From Rhodanobacter lindaniclasticus (GTDB lineage: Bacteria; Pseudomonadota; Gammaproteobacteria; Xanthomonadales; Rhodanobacteraceae), in NCBI RefSeq assembly GCF_004799035.1, contig NZ_MWIO01000030.1, positions 149,916 to 213,915 on the forward strand: 64,000 nucleotides of DNA, given 5' to 3'. Made by a program: the position numbers and the translations under genes. Position 1 is the first letter of the stretch. Each line of letters begins with the position of its first letter. This document shows positions 1-9,800 of this stretch, one piece after another. The notes beneath the pieces are model-generated. The model ran no database searches and was not told where the DNA came from. It saw nothing but the letters and a program-made list of their open reading frames with translations.

Positions 1-117
1 GTGACTCTCGGCACTGGGGACAGGACATGCCGGCAATTAGTCTTCGTGTGATCTGCATCCGACCACGCAAGCCATATAACCAATTCATGAATATTTCGTA
101 TAGCCAATCCGGGACTA

Positions 118-330
118 ATGCATGTTTATTTAGCTCGACAGCGGCTGGCCGGTTTCCCACAGCTGGCCTGCGCGTTCAAGGCAGCAATCCTCGACGGCAG
201 TCTCAACGCGGGCTCACGGCTGCCGCCCACGCGAGCACTGGCACAGAAGCCGGGCATGTCGCGCATCACCGTACTGTCGGCCTACGACCAATTGCCCGCC
301 GGGGGCTGCCTGCAAGGCGTCGACGGCAAC
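118..330 (+). pseudogene. Truncated MocR/GntR regulator remnant
   Basis: The translation from about residue 15 (QLACAFKAAILDGSL) through SRITVLSAYDQL closely follows residues 12-65 of the intact MocR-type regulator that starts 0.9 kb downstream on the same strand, and the DNA is also visibly similar. It covers only the winged-helix DNA-binding part. After about base 330 the similarity stops, and the linker and aminotransferase domain are absent. Inside the match some usual residues are replaced (QELGMS has become QKPGMS, QLRAEGYLQ has become QLPAGGCLQ), which suggests decay. It is best read as a leftover of a partial duplication or of a lost paralogue. A short expressed HTH protein of about 138 residues cannot be excluded. 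Confidence 0.7.
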
Positions 331-417
331 CCCCCAACAGACAGAAAGAGGCAACGCAATGAGTCCGCCAAGGCGGAGTCAATGCGTTCCGCAGCAAGAC
401 GGTTGATCAGCTCGCGT

Positions 418-785
418 CGACTTGTACTTGGTCTCGATGTACGGCGCGCCGATGGCGCCGGCATGGTTGCAATCCAGTGGCAGTATCTTGTTGAACAGTT
501 TGTTGACCGGCAGGGACCGTCGGCGTGTAGGTGACGCTGGCGTTGTACAGGATCCACGCCGGCAACTTGTCCGTTCCCTCGTCCGTGTAGTTGTTGTCGG
601 TAGCCCCCAAGGTGTTGGGGGAGCGCCCGTAGTGGTTGAAGTAGACCGCCGTGCTCCACTGTTCACTCAGCGTCCAGCTGATCGAGCCGTTGACCTTGCT
701 CTTGCAGTCGGTACTGAAGAACGGACTGCGCAACAAGTCGAGCACGGTGTCGTCGGGAAAGGCGGCTGTGTTTGAGTACGTCGCT
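418..785 (-). pseudogene. TonB-dependent receptor C-terminal remnant (frameshifted)
   Basis: Reading the minus strand from about 785, one frame gives segments typical of the last strands of Xanthomonadales TonB-dependent receptors: FPDDTVLDLLRSPFF, STAVYFNHYGRSPN and LPAWILYNASVTYTPT. Near 520 the frame breaks and the expected continuation (VNKLFNKILPLDCNHAGAIG, then APYIETKYK) appears in another frame. The signal peptide, plug and most of the barrel are missing, and the usual C-terminal aromatic residue is not evident. This is therefore the 3' end of a dead receptor gene. Similarity may extend a little further upstream in other frames, but I cannot define it. Confidence 0.7.
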
Positions 786-1088
786 GCAGGAAGCGGCGAA
801 CGTCAGCTTGGGCCCTTGGGGATCTTGTTCCAACGGCTGGAAACAGAAAAAACGCCGCGGGTCCAAATTGCAGAACCGGAGAGGTGATGCAGCCGCGGCG
901 CAGGAGTAAAGGGATCCGTTGACGAAATGCGGCGCCGTCGGTGCCGGCATTGATCGCGCAACAGCGACAGGACGTTCACATTCGAACGCCTTCACAGAGG
1001 CAAAGCGAAGGGCGCACGATAGGCGTCCCGAATCATTTCCAACATGACCACTTCGCGGCCACGCTGCATGGCCAATCCGGAGAATCCG

Positions 1089-2540
1089 ATGTTTCTCGAA
1101 CTCGATGGCGAAGGTGCCGCCTATCAGCAACTGACCCGGGCATTCAAAGCCGCCATCCTCGACGGCAGCCTCAGCGGCGGCACGCGGCTGCCGCCTTCGC
1201 GGGCACTGGCGCAGGAACTGGGGATGTCGCGCATCACGGTGCTCTCCGCCTATGACCAGCTGCGCGCAGAGGGCTACCTGCAGAGTCGAGTCGGCTCGGG
1301 CAGCTATGTCAGCGAACTGCAACTCACGCCCAGGTCGGGCCCGCCGAAGACCACGCGCATCGCGCCGCCGTCGCGCTATGCCGAGCGCTCGCTGCGGCAT
1401 TCCGCCCAGACGACTTACCGCGCGCATCAGGGTTTGCGCTATGAGCTGCAGTTCGGCGAGACACTGCTCACTCCCCCGCTGAACAACGCTTGGGGCCGGG
1501 AACTCGCCCGCGCGGCGAGTTATACCTCGCTCGAACGCACTGTCTCCAGAGGCTCGCCGGCCTTGCGCGAGCAGGTCAGCAAATACCTCATTAGCCGGCG
1601 CGGCGTGCGGGCGGATCCCGACGACATCCTGATCGTCAACGGAACGCAGCAGGCCTATGCATTGGCGGCGCGCGTCCTGCTGAACGAGGGCGACCCCATG
1701 GTGATGGAGGAGCCGCACTATTTCGCCGCCTGGCGCGCCTTTGCCGCGCACGGGGCGGAGCTGCAAGCCGTCCGGACAGACGACGAAGGACTGGTTTGTG
1801 CCGAGTTGCCCGACGTGCCACCTCGGCTGATCCTCGTGACGCCTTCGCACCAGTTCCCGTCCGGCCCGGTCATGTCGCTGCCGCGACGGCTCGAACTGCT
1901 GCGCTACGCGGAAGCGAACCGCTGCTGGATCATGGAGGACGACTACGACAGCGAATTCCGCTACGACTCCCAACCGCTGTCCACATTGCGCTCGCTGGAC
2001 AAGGGCGATCGCGTGATCTACGTGGGCACGTTCTCCAAGGTGTTGTTTGGTTCCCTCCGACTGGGCTACATGGTGCTGCCCGCCGTGCTGCGCGAGTACT
2101 TCACGAAGGCCCGATACCTGAGCGACATGGGCGGCCTGGCGGTCGAACAGGCGGCGCTGGCTCACTTCATGGAAAGCGGAGCGTTCGAGCGGCACCTGCA
2201 CAAGGTCGGCAAGACGCTGAAGCGACGCCGCGAGGTGATGCTGGAAGGCATGCGCCAACATGCCGGCACGCGCGTGCGGGTAAACGACTCGCAGGCGGGC
2301 ATGCACGTGGTGGCGTGGTTGCCCGATTACGACTACACCCAACTCGACGAACTGATCCAGTGCGCGCAGGAACGCGGGCTTGGGCTCTATCCGGTAGCGC
2401 CGTGCTACCACCGGAGACCCGAGGTTCCCGGCCTCATCCTTGGCTATTGCGGCCTGCCCGAGGCCGAGCTGCGCGAAGCGATGCGCCTGTTCGGCGCATG
2501 CCTGGATACCATCGACGCCCGGCGCCGCGAAACCGCCTGA
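1089..2540 (+). CDS. MocR/PdxR-type transcriptional regulator (GntR HTH + aminotransferase fold I)
   Basis: Chimeric regulator with an N-terminal GntR winged helix (about residues 8-75; LPPSRALAQELGMSRITVLS is the recognition part), a linker, and a class I aminotransferase-like domain (about 105-480). The PLP-lysine motif is visible as GTFSKVLFGSLRLGYM, and MEDDYDSEFRY is typical of the family. Such proteins bind PLP and often control vitamin B6, GABA or amino-acid genes; the target here is unknown. ATG codons at 1044 and 1068 are in frame, but only the ATG at 1089 has a good Shine-Dalgarno (GGAGA six bases upstream), so I start there (483 aa). A truncated copy of its HTH lies at 118-330. Confidence 0.9.
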   Translation: MFLELDGEGAAYQQLTRAFKAAILDGSLSGGTRLPPSRALAQELGMSRITVLSAYDQLRAEGYLQSRVGSGSYVSELQLTPRSGPPKTTRIAPPSRYAERSLRHSAQTTYRAHQGLRYELQFGETLLTPPLNNAWGRELARAASYTSLERTVSRGSPALREQVSKYLISRRGVRADPDDILIVNGTQQAYALAARVLLNEGDPMVMEEPHYFAAWRAFAAHGAELQAVRTDDEGLVCAELPDVPPRLILVTPSHQFPSGPVMSLPRRLELLRYAEANRCWIMEDDYDSEFRYDSQPLSTLRSLDKGDRVIYVGTFSKVLFGSLRLGYMVLPAVLREYFTKARYLSDMGGLAVEQAALAHFMESGAFERHLHKVGKTLKRRREVMLEGMRQHAGTRVRVNDSQAGMHVVAWLPDYDYTQLDELIQCAQERGLGLYPVAPCYHRRPEVPGLILGYCGLPEAELREAMRLFGACLDTIDARRRETA

Positions 2541-2580
2541 CCGGTGCCGGCGCGCCAGACGGTCACGGCCAAGCGGGACG

Positions 2581-3807
2581 TCAAAGGTAGCTGAGCCACC
2601 AATCCGTGCGCCGCCGCTTCACGCCCGCATACCAGCGGCACAGCGGAAACATCAGCACGAGCACCGCCAGCCAGATCAGGTACAGCACCGGCACGCTGGC
2701 GCCCCATCCCGACGGCTGGGAAAACGGGAAGTGGGCGAGATCCGGTGACTCGAACATCTCGCTCACCCGGCCATACCGCCACCAGCTTGCCGCCACCGCG
2801 AGCAGGTGGATCAGGAAGAAGTGCAACACGTAGAAGAACAGCGGCACCTTGCCGATGACCAGCGCCGGCCGCAACCACCCGGGCACTCCACGGTCGAACG
2901 CGCGCAGCAACAGCAAGGCCGGCCCCAGCGTCATCAGCAGGAACAGCAGCGAGGGCGGGTACTTGTTGGTGTCGATAAAAGACATCACCGTCCACAGCAC
3001 CGATGTCTGCGTTGACCATGGCCGCGGATCGCCATAGACATTGGCCAGCCGTACCACGACAAAGGCAACGCAGAGGCCGACGCCGAGCCACCCCAACCAC
3101 GCACGCCGCCCTGCCGCATCCATGCGATACACCTGCCCCAGCACGTAGCCCAGCGCCGTCACGCCGACCCACGGAACCAGCACGTAGGCAACGAACACCA
3201 GCGAGCGGCCATTGTCGAAAATCGGCCCGGGCACGTGCAGGACCGTCCACAGCGGCGCCAGGCGATCGAACGTGAACGGTGCCACGCCGTCCAGTGCGTT
3301 GTGCCCCACGATCATGGCGACGCCCATGCCGGCGATCGCCCAGGCCGGTAGCCAGATCAACGCCGCCAGCACGATCATCGCCCAGCCCAGCGCCCACAGC
3401 ACGGTGATGATGGTCACCTGGTAATCGACGTTGAACTGGAGCGCGAAGCGCATCACCACCAGTTCGAGAAAGATCAGCCAGAGGCCGCGCGAGAGCAGGA
3501 AGCGCGCCAGCTCGGCCTTGTGCAGGCGGCGCCGCGTCAGGCAGGCGCCGACGCCGGTCAGCAGGAAGAACATCGGCGCGCAGAAATGGGTGATCCAGCG
3601 GGTGAAGAACAGTGCCGCCGTGGTGGTGTCGAGGTTGGTCGGCTGGCTGGTCAGGTCGCCGAAGAAATCGTGCACGTGATCGAGCGCCATCAGGATCATG
3701 ATGATGCCGCGTGCCACGTCGATCGACTCGACGCGGGCCCGCGCGGGCATCGGGCCCGCGATGCCCGGCGCGGCTGGCGCGATTGCACGAATGTGATCAG
3801 CCATCAT
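2581..3807 (-). CDS. DUF1624 / heparan-alpha-glucosaminide N-acetyltransferase-like membrane protein
   Basis: Polytopic inner-membrane protein of about 408 aa with roughly ten hydrophobic segments. The opening SIDVARGIIMILMALDHVHD is the hallmark of DUF1624/YeiB-like acyltransferase-type proteins, followed by CAPMFFLLTGVGA in the second helix pair. Members are thought to move acyl groups across or at the membrane, but the substrate here is unknown. The frame stays open to a GTG at 3879; the ATG at 3807 is preferred because it follows a purine-rich stretch and leaves a short cytoplasmic N-terminus before the first helix. It converges with the MocR gene and is divergent from the hydrolase gene at 4049. 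Confidence 0.8.
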   Translation of the reverse strand: MMADHIRAIAPAAPGIAGPMPARARVESIDVARGIIMILMALDHVHDFFGDLTSQPTNLDTTTAALFFTRWITHFCAPMFFLLTGVGACLTRRRLHKAELARFLLSRGLWLIFLELVVMRFALQFNVDYQVTIITVLWALGWAMIVLAALIWLPAWAIAGMGVAMIVGHNALDGVAPFTFDRLAPLWTVLHVPGPIFDNGRSLVFVAYVLVPWVGVTALGYVLGQVYRMDAAGRRAWLGWLGVGLCVAFVVVRLANVYGDPRPWSTQTSVLWTVMSFIDTNKYPPSLLFLLMTLGPALLLLRAFDRGVPGWLRPALVIGKVPLFFYVLHFFLIHLLAVAASWWRYGRVSEMFESPDLAHFPFSQPSGWGASVPVLYLIWLAVLVLMFPLCRWYAGVKRRRTDWWLSYL

Positions 3808-4048
3808 TTGCCGCCCCACCCCGGAACGTTGCCGAAACACGACCTGTCGCCGCGAAGCACGACGGATTGGCCGGCGCACGGTAATCGCGTCATACCCCGT
3901 CAGCCGTGTTCGTGGCCATGACCAATTATCGCGATTTGCACATGACCAATGGGCGCCATCCCGCGACCCTGCCGACCGCCACGCTCCCGGCGCCTGACCG
4001 CCGCCGCGCCTCCCGTGCGATCATCGGCGACGTCAACTGGTTCCGCCA

Positions 4049-4750
4049 TTGAGGCTCTCGCCCGTGCCGTACGTCCTCCCGCCACCGACCCAGCCCAGCC
4101 TGCCGATCATCGGCAGCGAGGCACGTTTTCCGATCCGCCGGGTGTTCTGCATCGGCCGCAATTACGCCGAGCACGCGCGCGAGATGGGCGCCACGGTGGA
4201 CAAGGCCGCGCCGATGTTTTTCTGCAAGCCGGTCGACGCGGTGGTGGCCGACGGCGTCGACGTGCCCTACCCCACGGCGACCGCCGACCTGCACCACGAG
4301 GTGGAGATGGTGGTGGCGCTGGGCGCGGGCGGGCGCGAGCTTGATCCAGCTGCCGCGGCCGCGCTGGTGTGGGGCTACGGCGTGGGTCTGGACCTGACCC
4401 GCCGCGACCTGCAGGCGCAGGCCAAGGCGAAGGGCCATCCATGGGACGTGGCCAAGGCGTTCGACCATTCGGCGCCGGTCTCTGCGCTGCGCCCGGCGGC
4501 GCAGGCACACGTGGATGCGGATACCGTGCTGCGCCTGCATGTCAACGGCGAGCTGCGCCAGCAGGCGAGCCTCGGCGACATGATCCACGACGTGCCGCAC
4601 ATCATCGCCGCGCTGTCGCAACTGTTCGAACTGCAGCCTGGCGACCTGATCTTCACCGGCACCCCGGCAGGCGTGGCGGCGCTGCAGCGCGGCGACCGCT
4701 TCCACGCCGAGCTGGCCGGCGTCGCCGAGCTCGCCGGGCGGATCATCTGA
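4049..4750 (+). CDS. Fumarylacetoacetate hydrolase family protein
   Basis: About 230 aa, a single FAH domain like fumarylpyruvate hydrolases and 5-carboxymethyl-2-hydroxymuconate isomerase/decarboxylases. Family signatures visible are IGRNYAEHAREMG, FFCKPVDAVV, the metal-binding segment DLHHEVEMVVALG, GYGVGLDLTRRDLQ and the C-terminal GDLIFTGTPAGV. These enzymes cleave C-C bonds of beta-diketo acids using Mg or Mn in aromatic catabolism; the exact substrate cannot be read from sequence. The start is uncertain: TTG at 4049 or GTG at 4064, and no ATG fits. It stands alone ahead of mscL. Confidence 0.85.
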   Translation: MRLSPVPYVLPPPTQPSLPIIGSEARFPIRRVFCIGRNYAEHAREMGATVDKAAPMFFCKPVDAVVADGVDVPYPTATADLHHEVEMVVALGAGGRELDPAAAAALVWGYGVGLDLTRRDLQAQAKAKGHPWDVAKAFDHSAPVSALRPAAQAHVDADTVLRLHVNGELRQQASLGDMIHDVPHIIAALSQLFELQPGDLIFTGTPAGVAALQRGDRFHAELAGVAELAGRII

Positions 4751-4831
4751 AACCGCGTCTCGCCGCCTGTCCCAGGCCCCCACGCTGCGCTAAAGTCCCC
4801 TTGCCATATGGCAAAACCCGGGGAGAAACGC

Positions 4832-5245
4832 ATGAGCATGCTGCAGGAATTCAAGGCGTTCGCGATGCGCGGCAACGTGATGGACATGGCCGTCGGTATC
4901 GTCATCGGCGGTGCGTTCGGCAAGATCGTCAGCTCGCTGGTCAGCGACGTGATCATGCCGCCGATCGGCTGGCTCACCGGCGGCATCGACTTCTCCAAGC
5001 TGAAATGGGTGATCAAGCCGGCCGACGACAGCGATCCGGCGCACAAGATCGCCGAGGTGGCGATCAGCTACGGCACTTTCATCAACACCATCATCACCTT
5101 CATCATCATCGCGTTCGCGATCTTCATGGTGATCAAGGCGATGAACCGCCTGCAGAAGAAGCAGGAGGAAGCGCCCGCTGCACCGCCGGCCGACGTCGCC
5201 CTGCTCACCGAGATCCGCGACCTGCTGAAGAACAGACAGCCGTGA
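4832..5245 (+). CDS. mscL: Large-conductance mechanosensitive channel MscL
   Basis: Homopentameric inner-membrane channel that opens under membrane tension and releases solutes on osmotic downshock. The 137-aa protein has the typical amphipathic N-terminus ([20 protein letters not shown]), TM1 ([20 protein letters not shown]), a periplasmic loop, TM2 ([20 protein letters not shown]) and a charged C-terminal bundle. An in-frame ATG at 4808 exists, but the ATG at 4832 follows GGGGAGAAACGC, a good ribosome site, and matches the family start MSMLQEFK. It appears to be a single-gene unit. Confidence 0.96.
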   Translation: MSMLQEFKAFAMRGNVMDMAVGIVIGGAFGKIVSSLVSDVIMPPIGWLTGGIDFSKLKWVIKPADDSDPAHKIAEVAISYGTFINTIITFIIIAFAIFMVIKAMNRLQKKQEEAPAAPPADVALLTEIRDLLKNRQP

Positions 5246-5351
5246 CCCGCCGGCGGTAGCGGCCCTGGCTGCTGCCGCCGCCCATGACTTCTGGCCTAAG
5301 CACGACCCGGCCGCCACGCCATAATCGGGGTTTCATCCGCGGAGTGCTCCG

Positions 5352-6788
5352 ATGCGCCGTCTCCCCCTCACTTTGCTCGCTGCCGGCCTGCTGCTGGCCG
5401 GCGGCATCGCCAGCGCCGCCACCACGATTCCCGCTACGGCCGTAAAGACGGCCGAACAGTTGCGCGACCAGGCCCTGCACGATGGCACGGCCATGGCCGT
5501 GGTGACCTCGCTCACCACCGAGGTCGGCCCTCGGCTGGCCGGCAGCGCGGCCGACCTGCGCGCCCGCGAATGGGCGCTGGCGAAGTTCCGGGAGCTGGGT
5601 TTTGACAAGGTCTACAGCGAGCCGGTGACGTTCCCGCTGTGGCAGCGGCGCAGCGAGAGCGGTGCCATCGTGGCGCCGTTCCCGCAGCCGCTGGTGCTCA
5701 CCGCGCTGGGCTACTCGCCGGGCACGCCCGCAGGCGGTCTCAGCGCGCAGGTAGTGAAGTTCGACAGTCTGGAGGCGCTCAAGGCCGCCGATCCGTCCAG
5801 CGTCAAGGGAAAGATCGTCTACGTCGACTACCAGATGCACCGGCAGAAGGACGGCCATGACTACGGCATGGGCTCGGCCGTGCGCGTTGCCGGGCCGCCG
5901 ATCGCCGCGGCCAAGGGCGCGGCCGGCTACCTGCTGCGCTCGGCCGGCACCGACATGCACCAGCGCATCGCCCACACCGGCGTTACCGGCTTTCGCGACC
6001 CGAAAGCGCGCACGATTCCGGCCGCCGCGCTGTCCAATCCCGATGCGGACCAGCTCGATCGCGTGCTCGCCTACGGCAAGCCGGTGACAGTGCGGATGGA
6101 TCTGGATTGCGGCATCGTCGGCGAATACACCGGCGCCAACGTGATCGGCGAGATCACCGGCAGCAAGCACCCGGACCAGGTGGTGGCGATCGGCGGCCAT
6201 CTCGATTCGTGGGACCCGGGCACCGGCGCCATCGACGACGGCGCCGGCATCGCCATCACCATGGCCGCGGCCAAGCTCATCCACGACCTGCCGCAACGCC
6301 CCGACCGCACCATCCGCGTGATCGCCTTCGCCAACGAGGAGATGGGGCTGTGGGGCTCGCGCGCCTACGCGCAGAAACATGCCAGCGAGGTGGCGAAGTT
6401 CCAGCTCGGCACCGACTCGGATTTCGGCGCGGGGAAGATCTGGCGCATGAGCGCCAGCGTGAAGCCCGAGGCGCGCGGCGCGATCGAACAGATCGCCGGC
6501 GTGCTGGCGCCGCTGGGCGTGGCCTACGACGCCACGCGTCCCGGCGGCGGTGGCTCGGACCTGTCGCAGATGCATGCACGCGGCATGGCCGCGCTGAGCC
6601 TGACCCAGGACGGCACGCATTACTTCGACTGGCATCACACCGCCAACGACACGCTGGACAAGATCGACCCGGCCGACCTGGCGCAGAACGTGGCGGTCTA
6701 CGCGACATGGGTCTACATGGCCGCCCAGGCCGATGGCGACTTCGGCTCGGCTCCCGGCGCGTTCGCCGAGGACAGCACCGGCGAATGA
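5352..6788 (+). CDS. Secreted M28 family zinc metallopeptidase
   Basis: A 478-aa exported peptidase. Residues 1-22 form a clear signal peptide ending near AxA (GGIASAA). A PA-like insert (about 130-250) precedes the M28 catalytic domain. Zinc ligands are recognisable: GGHLDSWDPGTGAIDDGAG (His and bridging Asp), FANEEMGLWGSR (Glu pair), TDSDFG (Asp) and FDWHHTANDT (His). M28 enzymes are di-zinc aminopeptidases or carboxypeptidases; this type probably trims peptides in the periplasm or outside the cell. It is monocistronic and converges with the RND gene across a strong hairpin. Confidence 0.92.
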   Translation: MRRLPLTLLAAGLLLAGGIASAATTIPATAVKTAEQLRDQALHDGTAMAVVTSLTTEVGPRLAGSAADLRAREWALAKFRELGFDKVYSEPVTFPLWQRRSESGAIVAPFPQPLVLTALGYSPGTPAGGLSAQVVKFDSLEALKAADPSSVKGKIVYVDYQMHRQKDGHDYGMGSAVRVAGPPIAAAKGAAGYLLRSAGTDMHQRIAHTGVTGFRDPKARTIPAAALSNPDADQLDRVLAYGKPVTVRMDLDCGIVGEYTGANVIGEITGSKHPDQVVAIGGHLDSWDPGTGAIDDGAGIAITMAAAKLIHDLPQRPDRTIRVIAFANEEMGLWGSRAYAQKHASEVAKFQLGTDSDFGAGKIWRMSASVKPEARGAIEQIAGVLAPLGVAYDATRPGGGGSDLSQMHARGMAALSLTQDGTHYFDWHHTANDTLDKIDPADLAQNVAVYATWVYMAAQADGDFGSAPGAFAEDSTGE

Positions 6789-6794
6789 TGCCCC

Positions 6795-6821
6795 GCTCTC
6801 CCGCCGCGACGGCGGGAGAGC
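6795..6821. terminator. Strong hairpin between convergent genes
   Basis: GCTCTCCCGCC, loop GCGAC, GGCGGGAGAGC: a perfect 11-bp stem placed between the 3' ends of the M28 peptidase gene and the RND pump gene. It has no long T run on either side, so it may be a weak bidirectional terminator or an mRNA-stabilising 3' structure. Confidence 0.5.
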
Positions 6822-6828
6822 CCGTCCC

Positions 6829-9800
6829 TCAGTCGGCGGCCAGTTGCGATGCCTTGCGCTTGCGCCCGAAGCGCTGCTGCAGGCGATCCATGTACAGGTA
6901 GATCACCGGCGTCAGGTACAGCGTGAGTACCTGCGAGACCAGCAGGCCGCCGACCACGGCCAGGCCCAGCGGCCGCCGGGCGGAGGCGCCGGCGCCGATG
7001 CCCAGCGCGATCGGCAAGGTGCCGGCGAAGGCGGCCATGGTGGTCATCATGATCGGCCGGAAACGCACGTGGCAGGCCTCGATGATCGCCTGCACCGGCG
7101 CCATGCCTTCCACGCGCTGCCGCTCCAGCGCGAAGTCGATCAGCATGATCGCGTTCTTCTTGACGATGCCGATCAGCATCACGATGCCGACGAAGGAGAA
7201 CAGGTCCAGCGGCGCGCGGAAGAGCATCAGCGTCAGCAGCGCGCCGACGCCGGCGGCCGGCAGGCCGGAGAGGATCGTCAGCGGGTGGATGAAGCTCTCG
7301 TACAGGATGCCCAGCACCAGGTAGATCACGAACACCGCCAGCACCAGCAGCAGGCCCATGCCCTGCATCGAGTCCTGGAACGCCTGCGCCGTGCCCTGCA
7401 CGCTGCCGGTGATCGTCGCCGGCAGGTGCAGTTGCGCCATCGCGCCGTCGATGCTGCTCACCGCCTGACTCAGGCTGACCCCGGGCGCCAGGTTGAAGGA
7501 AATCGTCACCGCGGGCAGCTGGCCCTGGTGGTTGACCGTGAGCGGGCGCGCCGTGCGCTGGAAGCTGGCCACCGCGCTGAGCGGCACCAGCGCGCCGCTG
7601 TCGGAGGTGACATACAGCTGCGACAGCACCGCCGGATCGTCCTGCAGCGCGTAGGCAACCTGCAGGATCACCCAGTACTGCGTGGCCGAGCCGTAGATCG
7701 TGGAGACCTGGTTCGCGCCGAACGCCGCGCCCAGCGCCTTCTGCACCTGGCGCATGGTGAGGCCCAGCGGCGCCAGCCGGGCGCGGTCGACCTGCACCGC
7801 GATCGCCGGGCCGTTGAGGTCCAGGTCGCTGGTGACGTCCTGGAAGCCGGGCAAGGCACCGAACGCGCGCTCCACCTTGCCGGAGGCGGCGTACAGCGTG
7901 TCCAGGTCGACCGACTGCAAGGTGTACTGGTATTGCGCCTTGGATTGCCGGCCGCCGACCTGGATCGCCGGGGGGTTCTGGATGTAGGCGCGGATGCCGG
8001 GGATGCGGGCGAACTTCTGCCGCAACTCCTGGATGATCTGCTCGGGACCAAGCGGCCGTTCCGATGCCGGTTTCAGGCGCAGGAACATGGTGCCGTTGTT
8101 GGTGGTGGCGCGCGAGCCGCCGCTGCCCACCGACGACATGAAGCTGTCGATGTTCGGATCCTCCGCCACGATCGCCGCCAGCTCCTGCTGGCGCGCCTTC
8201 ATCGCGGTGATCGAGATGTCGTCGGGCCCTTCGACATTGACGATCAGCTGGCCGGTGTCGCCGGCCGGGATGAAGTCCTTGTCGACGAGCACGAACAGCA
8301 GCGCGGTCGCCAGCAGGCTGGCGAAGAACACGCCGAGCACCACGCGCGGGCGTTGCACCGACCACGCCAGCGAACGGTTGTAGCCGTCGCGCACGCGGTT
8401 GAAGCCCTGGTCGAACCAGCGCACCACACGTGATTTCTCCGCGTGCCCGCCATGCTTGATGAAGCGGCTGCACAGCATCGGCGTCAACGTGATCGAGACG
8501 AAGCCGGAGATCAGGATCGCGGTGCTGATGGTCACCGCGAACTCGTGGAACAGCCGGCCGACGATGCCGCCCATGAACATCACCGGCAGGAACACCGCCA
8601 CCAGCGAGATCGTCATCGAGAAGATGGTGAAGCCGATCTCCGCGGCACCCAGCAGCGATGCCTCGTACGGATCCATGCCGTGCTCGACGTGGCGCACGAT
8701 GTTCTCCAGCATCACGATCGCGTCGTCGACCACGAAGCCGACCACCAGTGTCAGCGCCAGCAGCGAGAGGTTGTCCAGGCTGTAGCCCAGCGCGTACATC
8801 ACGCCGAACGTGCCGATCACCGACACCGGCAGCGCCAGCGCCGGGATCAGCGTGGCCGAGGCATTGCCGAGAAACAGGTAGATCACCAGGATCACCAGCA
8901 CGCCGGCCAGCAGCAGGGTGTATTGCACGTCGTTGACCGAATGGCGGATCGATTCGGAGCGATCGTACAAGACGCCGAGCTTGACCGAGGGCGGCAGGCT
9001 GGCCTGGAACTCCGGCAGCACCGCGTGGATGCGGTCCACCGTGGCCACCGTGTTGGAGCCGGGCTGGCGGTCGATCGCCAGCACGATCGCGCGTTTGCCA
9101 TCGAACCAACTGGCGACCTGGTCGTTCTGCACGCCATCGCTGGCGTGGCCGAGCGCGGAGAGCCGGATCGGCGCGCCGTTGCGGTAGGCCACCACGATGT
9201 CGTTGTACGGCGCGGCGCGCTGCAACTGGCCGTCCGAACTCACCTGCAGCAATTGCCGGCTGCCGTTGAGCGAACCGGTGGCGAGGTTGACGTTGGCGTC
9301 GGCAATCGCCTTCTGCAGCGTGTCGATGCCGATGCCGTTGGCGGCCAGCTTGTTCGGATCCACGCTGATCCGCACCGCGTATTTCTGTGAGCCGTACACG
9401 TTCACCTGGGCCACGCCCTCGACCATCGACAGCCGCTGCGCCAGCCGCGTCTCGCCGTACTCGTTCACCGTCGACAAGGGCAAGGTGTCCGAGCTGAGGG
9501 TGAGGTACAGGATCGCCTTGTCCGCCGGGTTGACCTTGCGGAAGGTGGGCGGCGTCGGCATGGTCGTGGGCAACTGCCGTTGCGCCGCCGAGATCGCCGC
9601 CTGCACGTCCTGCGCGGCGGCGTCGATGTTGCGGTCCAGGCCGAAGGTCAGCGTGATCGAAGTCGAACCCAGCGCGCTGGTGGAGGTCATCGTGGAGATG
9701 CCGGCGATGGTGGAGAACTCGTTCTCCAGCGGCGTGGCCACCGCGGTGGCCATCGTCTCCGGCGAGGCGCCGGGCAGGTTGGCGCGCACCGAGATGGTGG

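Noticed and set aside
663..2411. A 582-codon minus-strand open frame opposite the MocR gene
   Set aside because: No motif across most of it. Only its last part, around 700-790, overlaps the receptor remnant, and there in a different frame.
3880..4048. Possible small gene between the DUF1624 and FAH-family genes
   Set aside because: Frames are short, lack ribosome sites and show no family resemblance; more likely a divergent promoter region.
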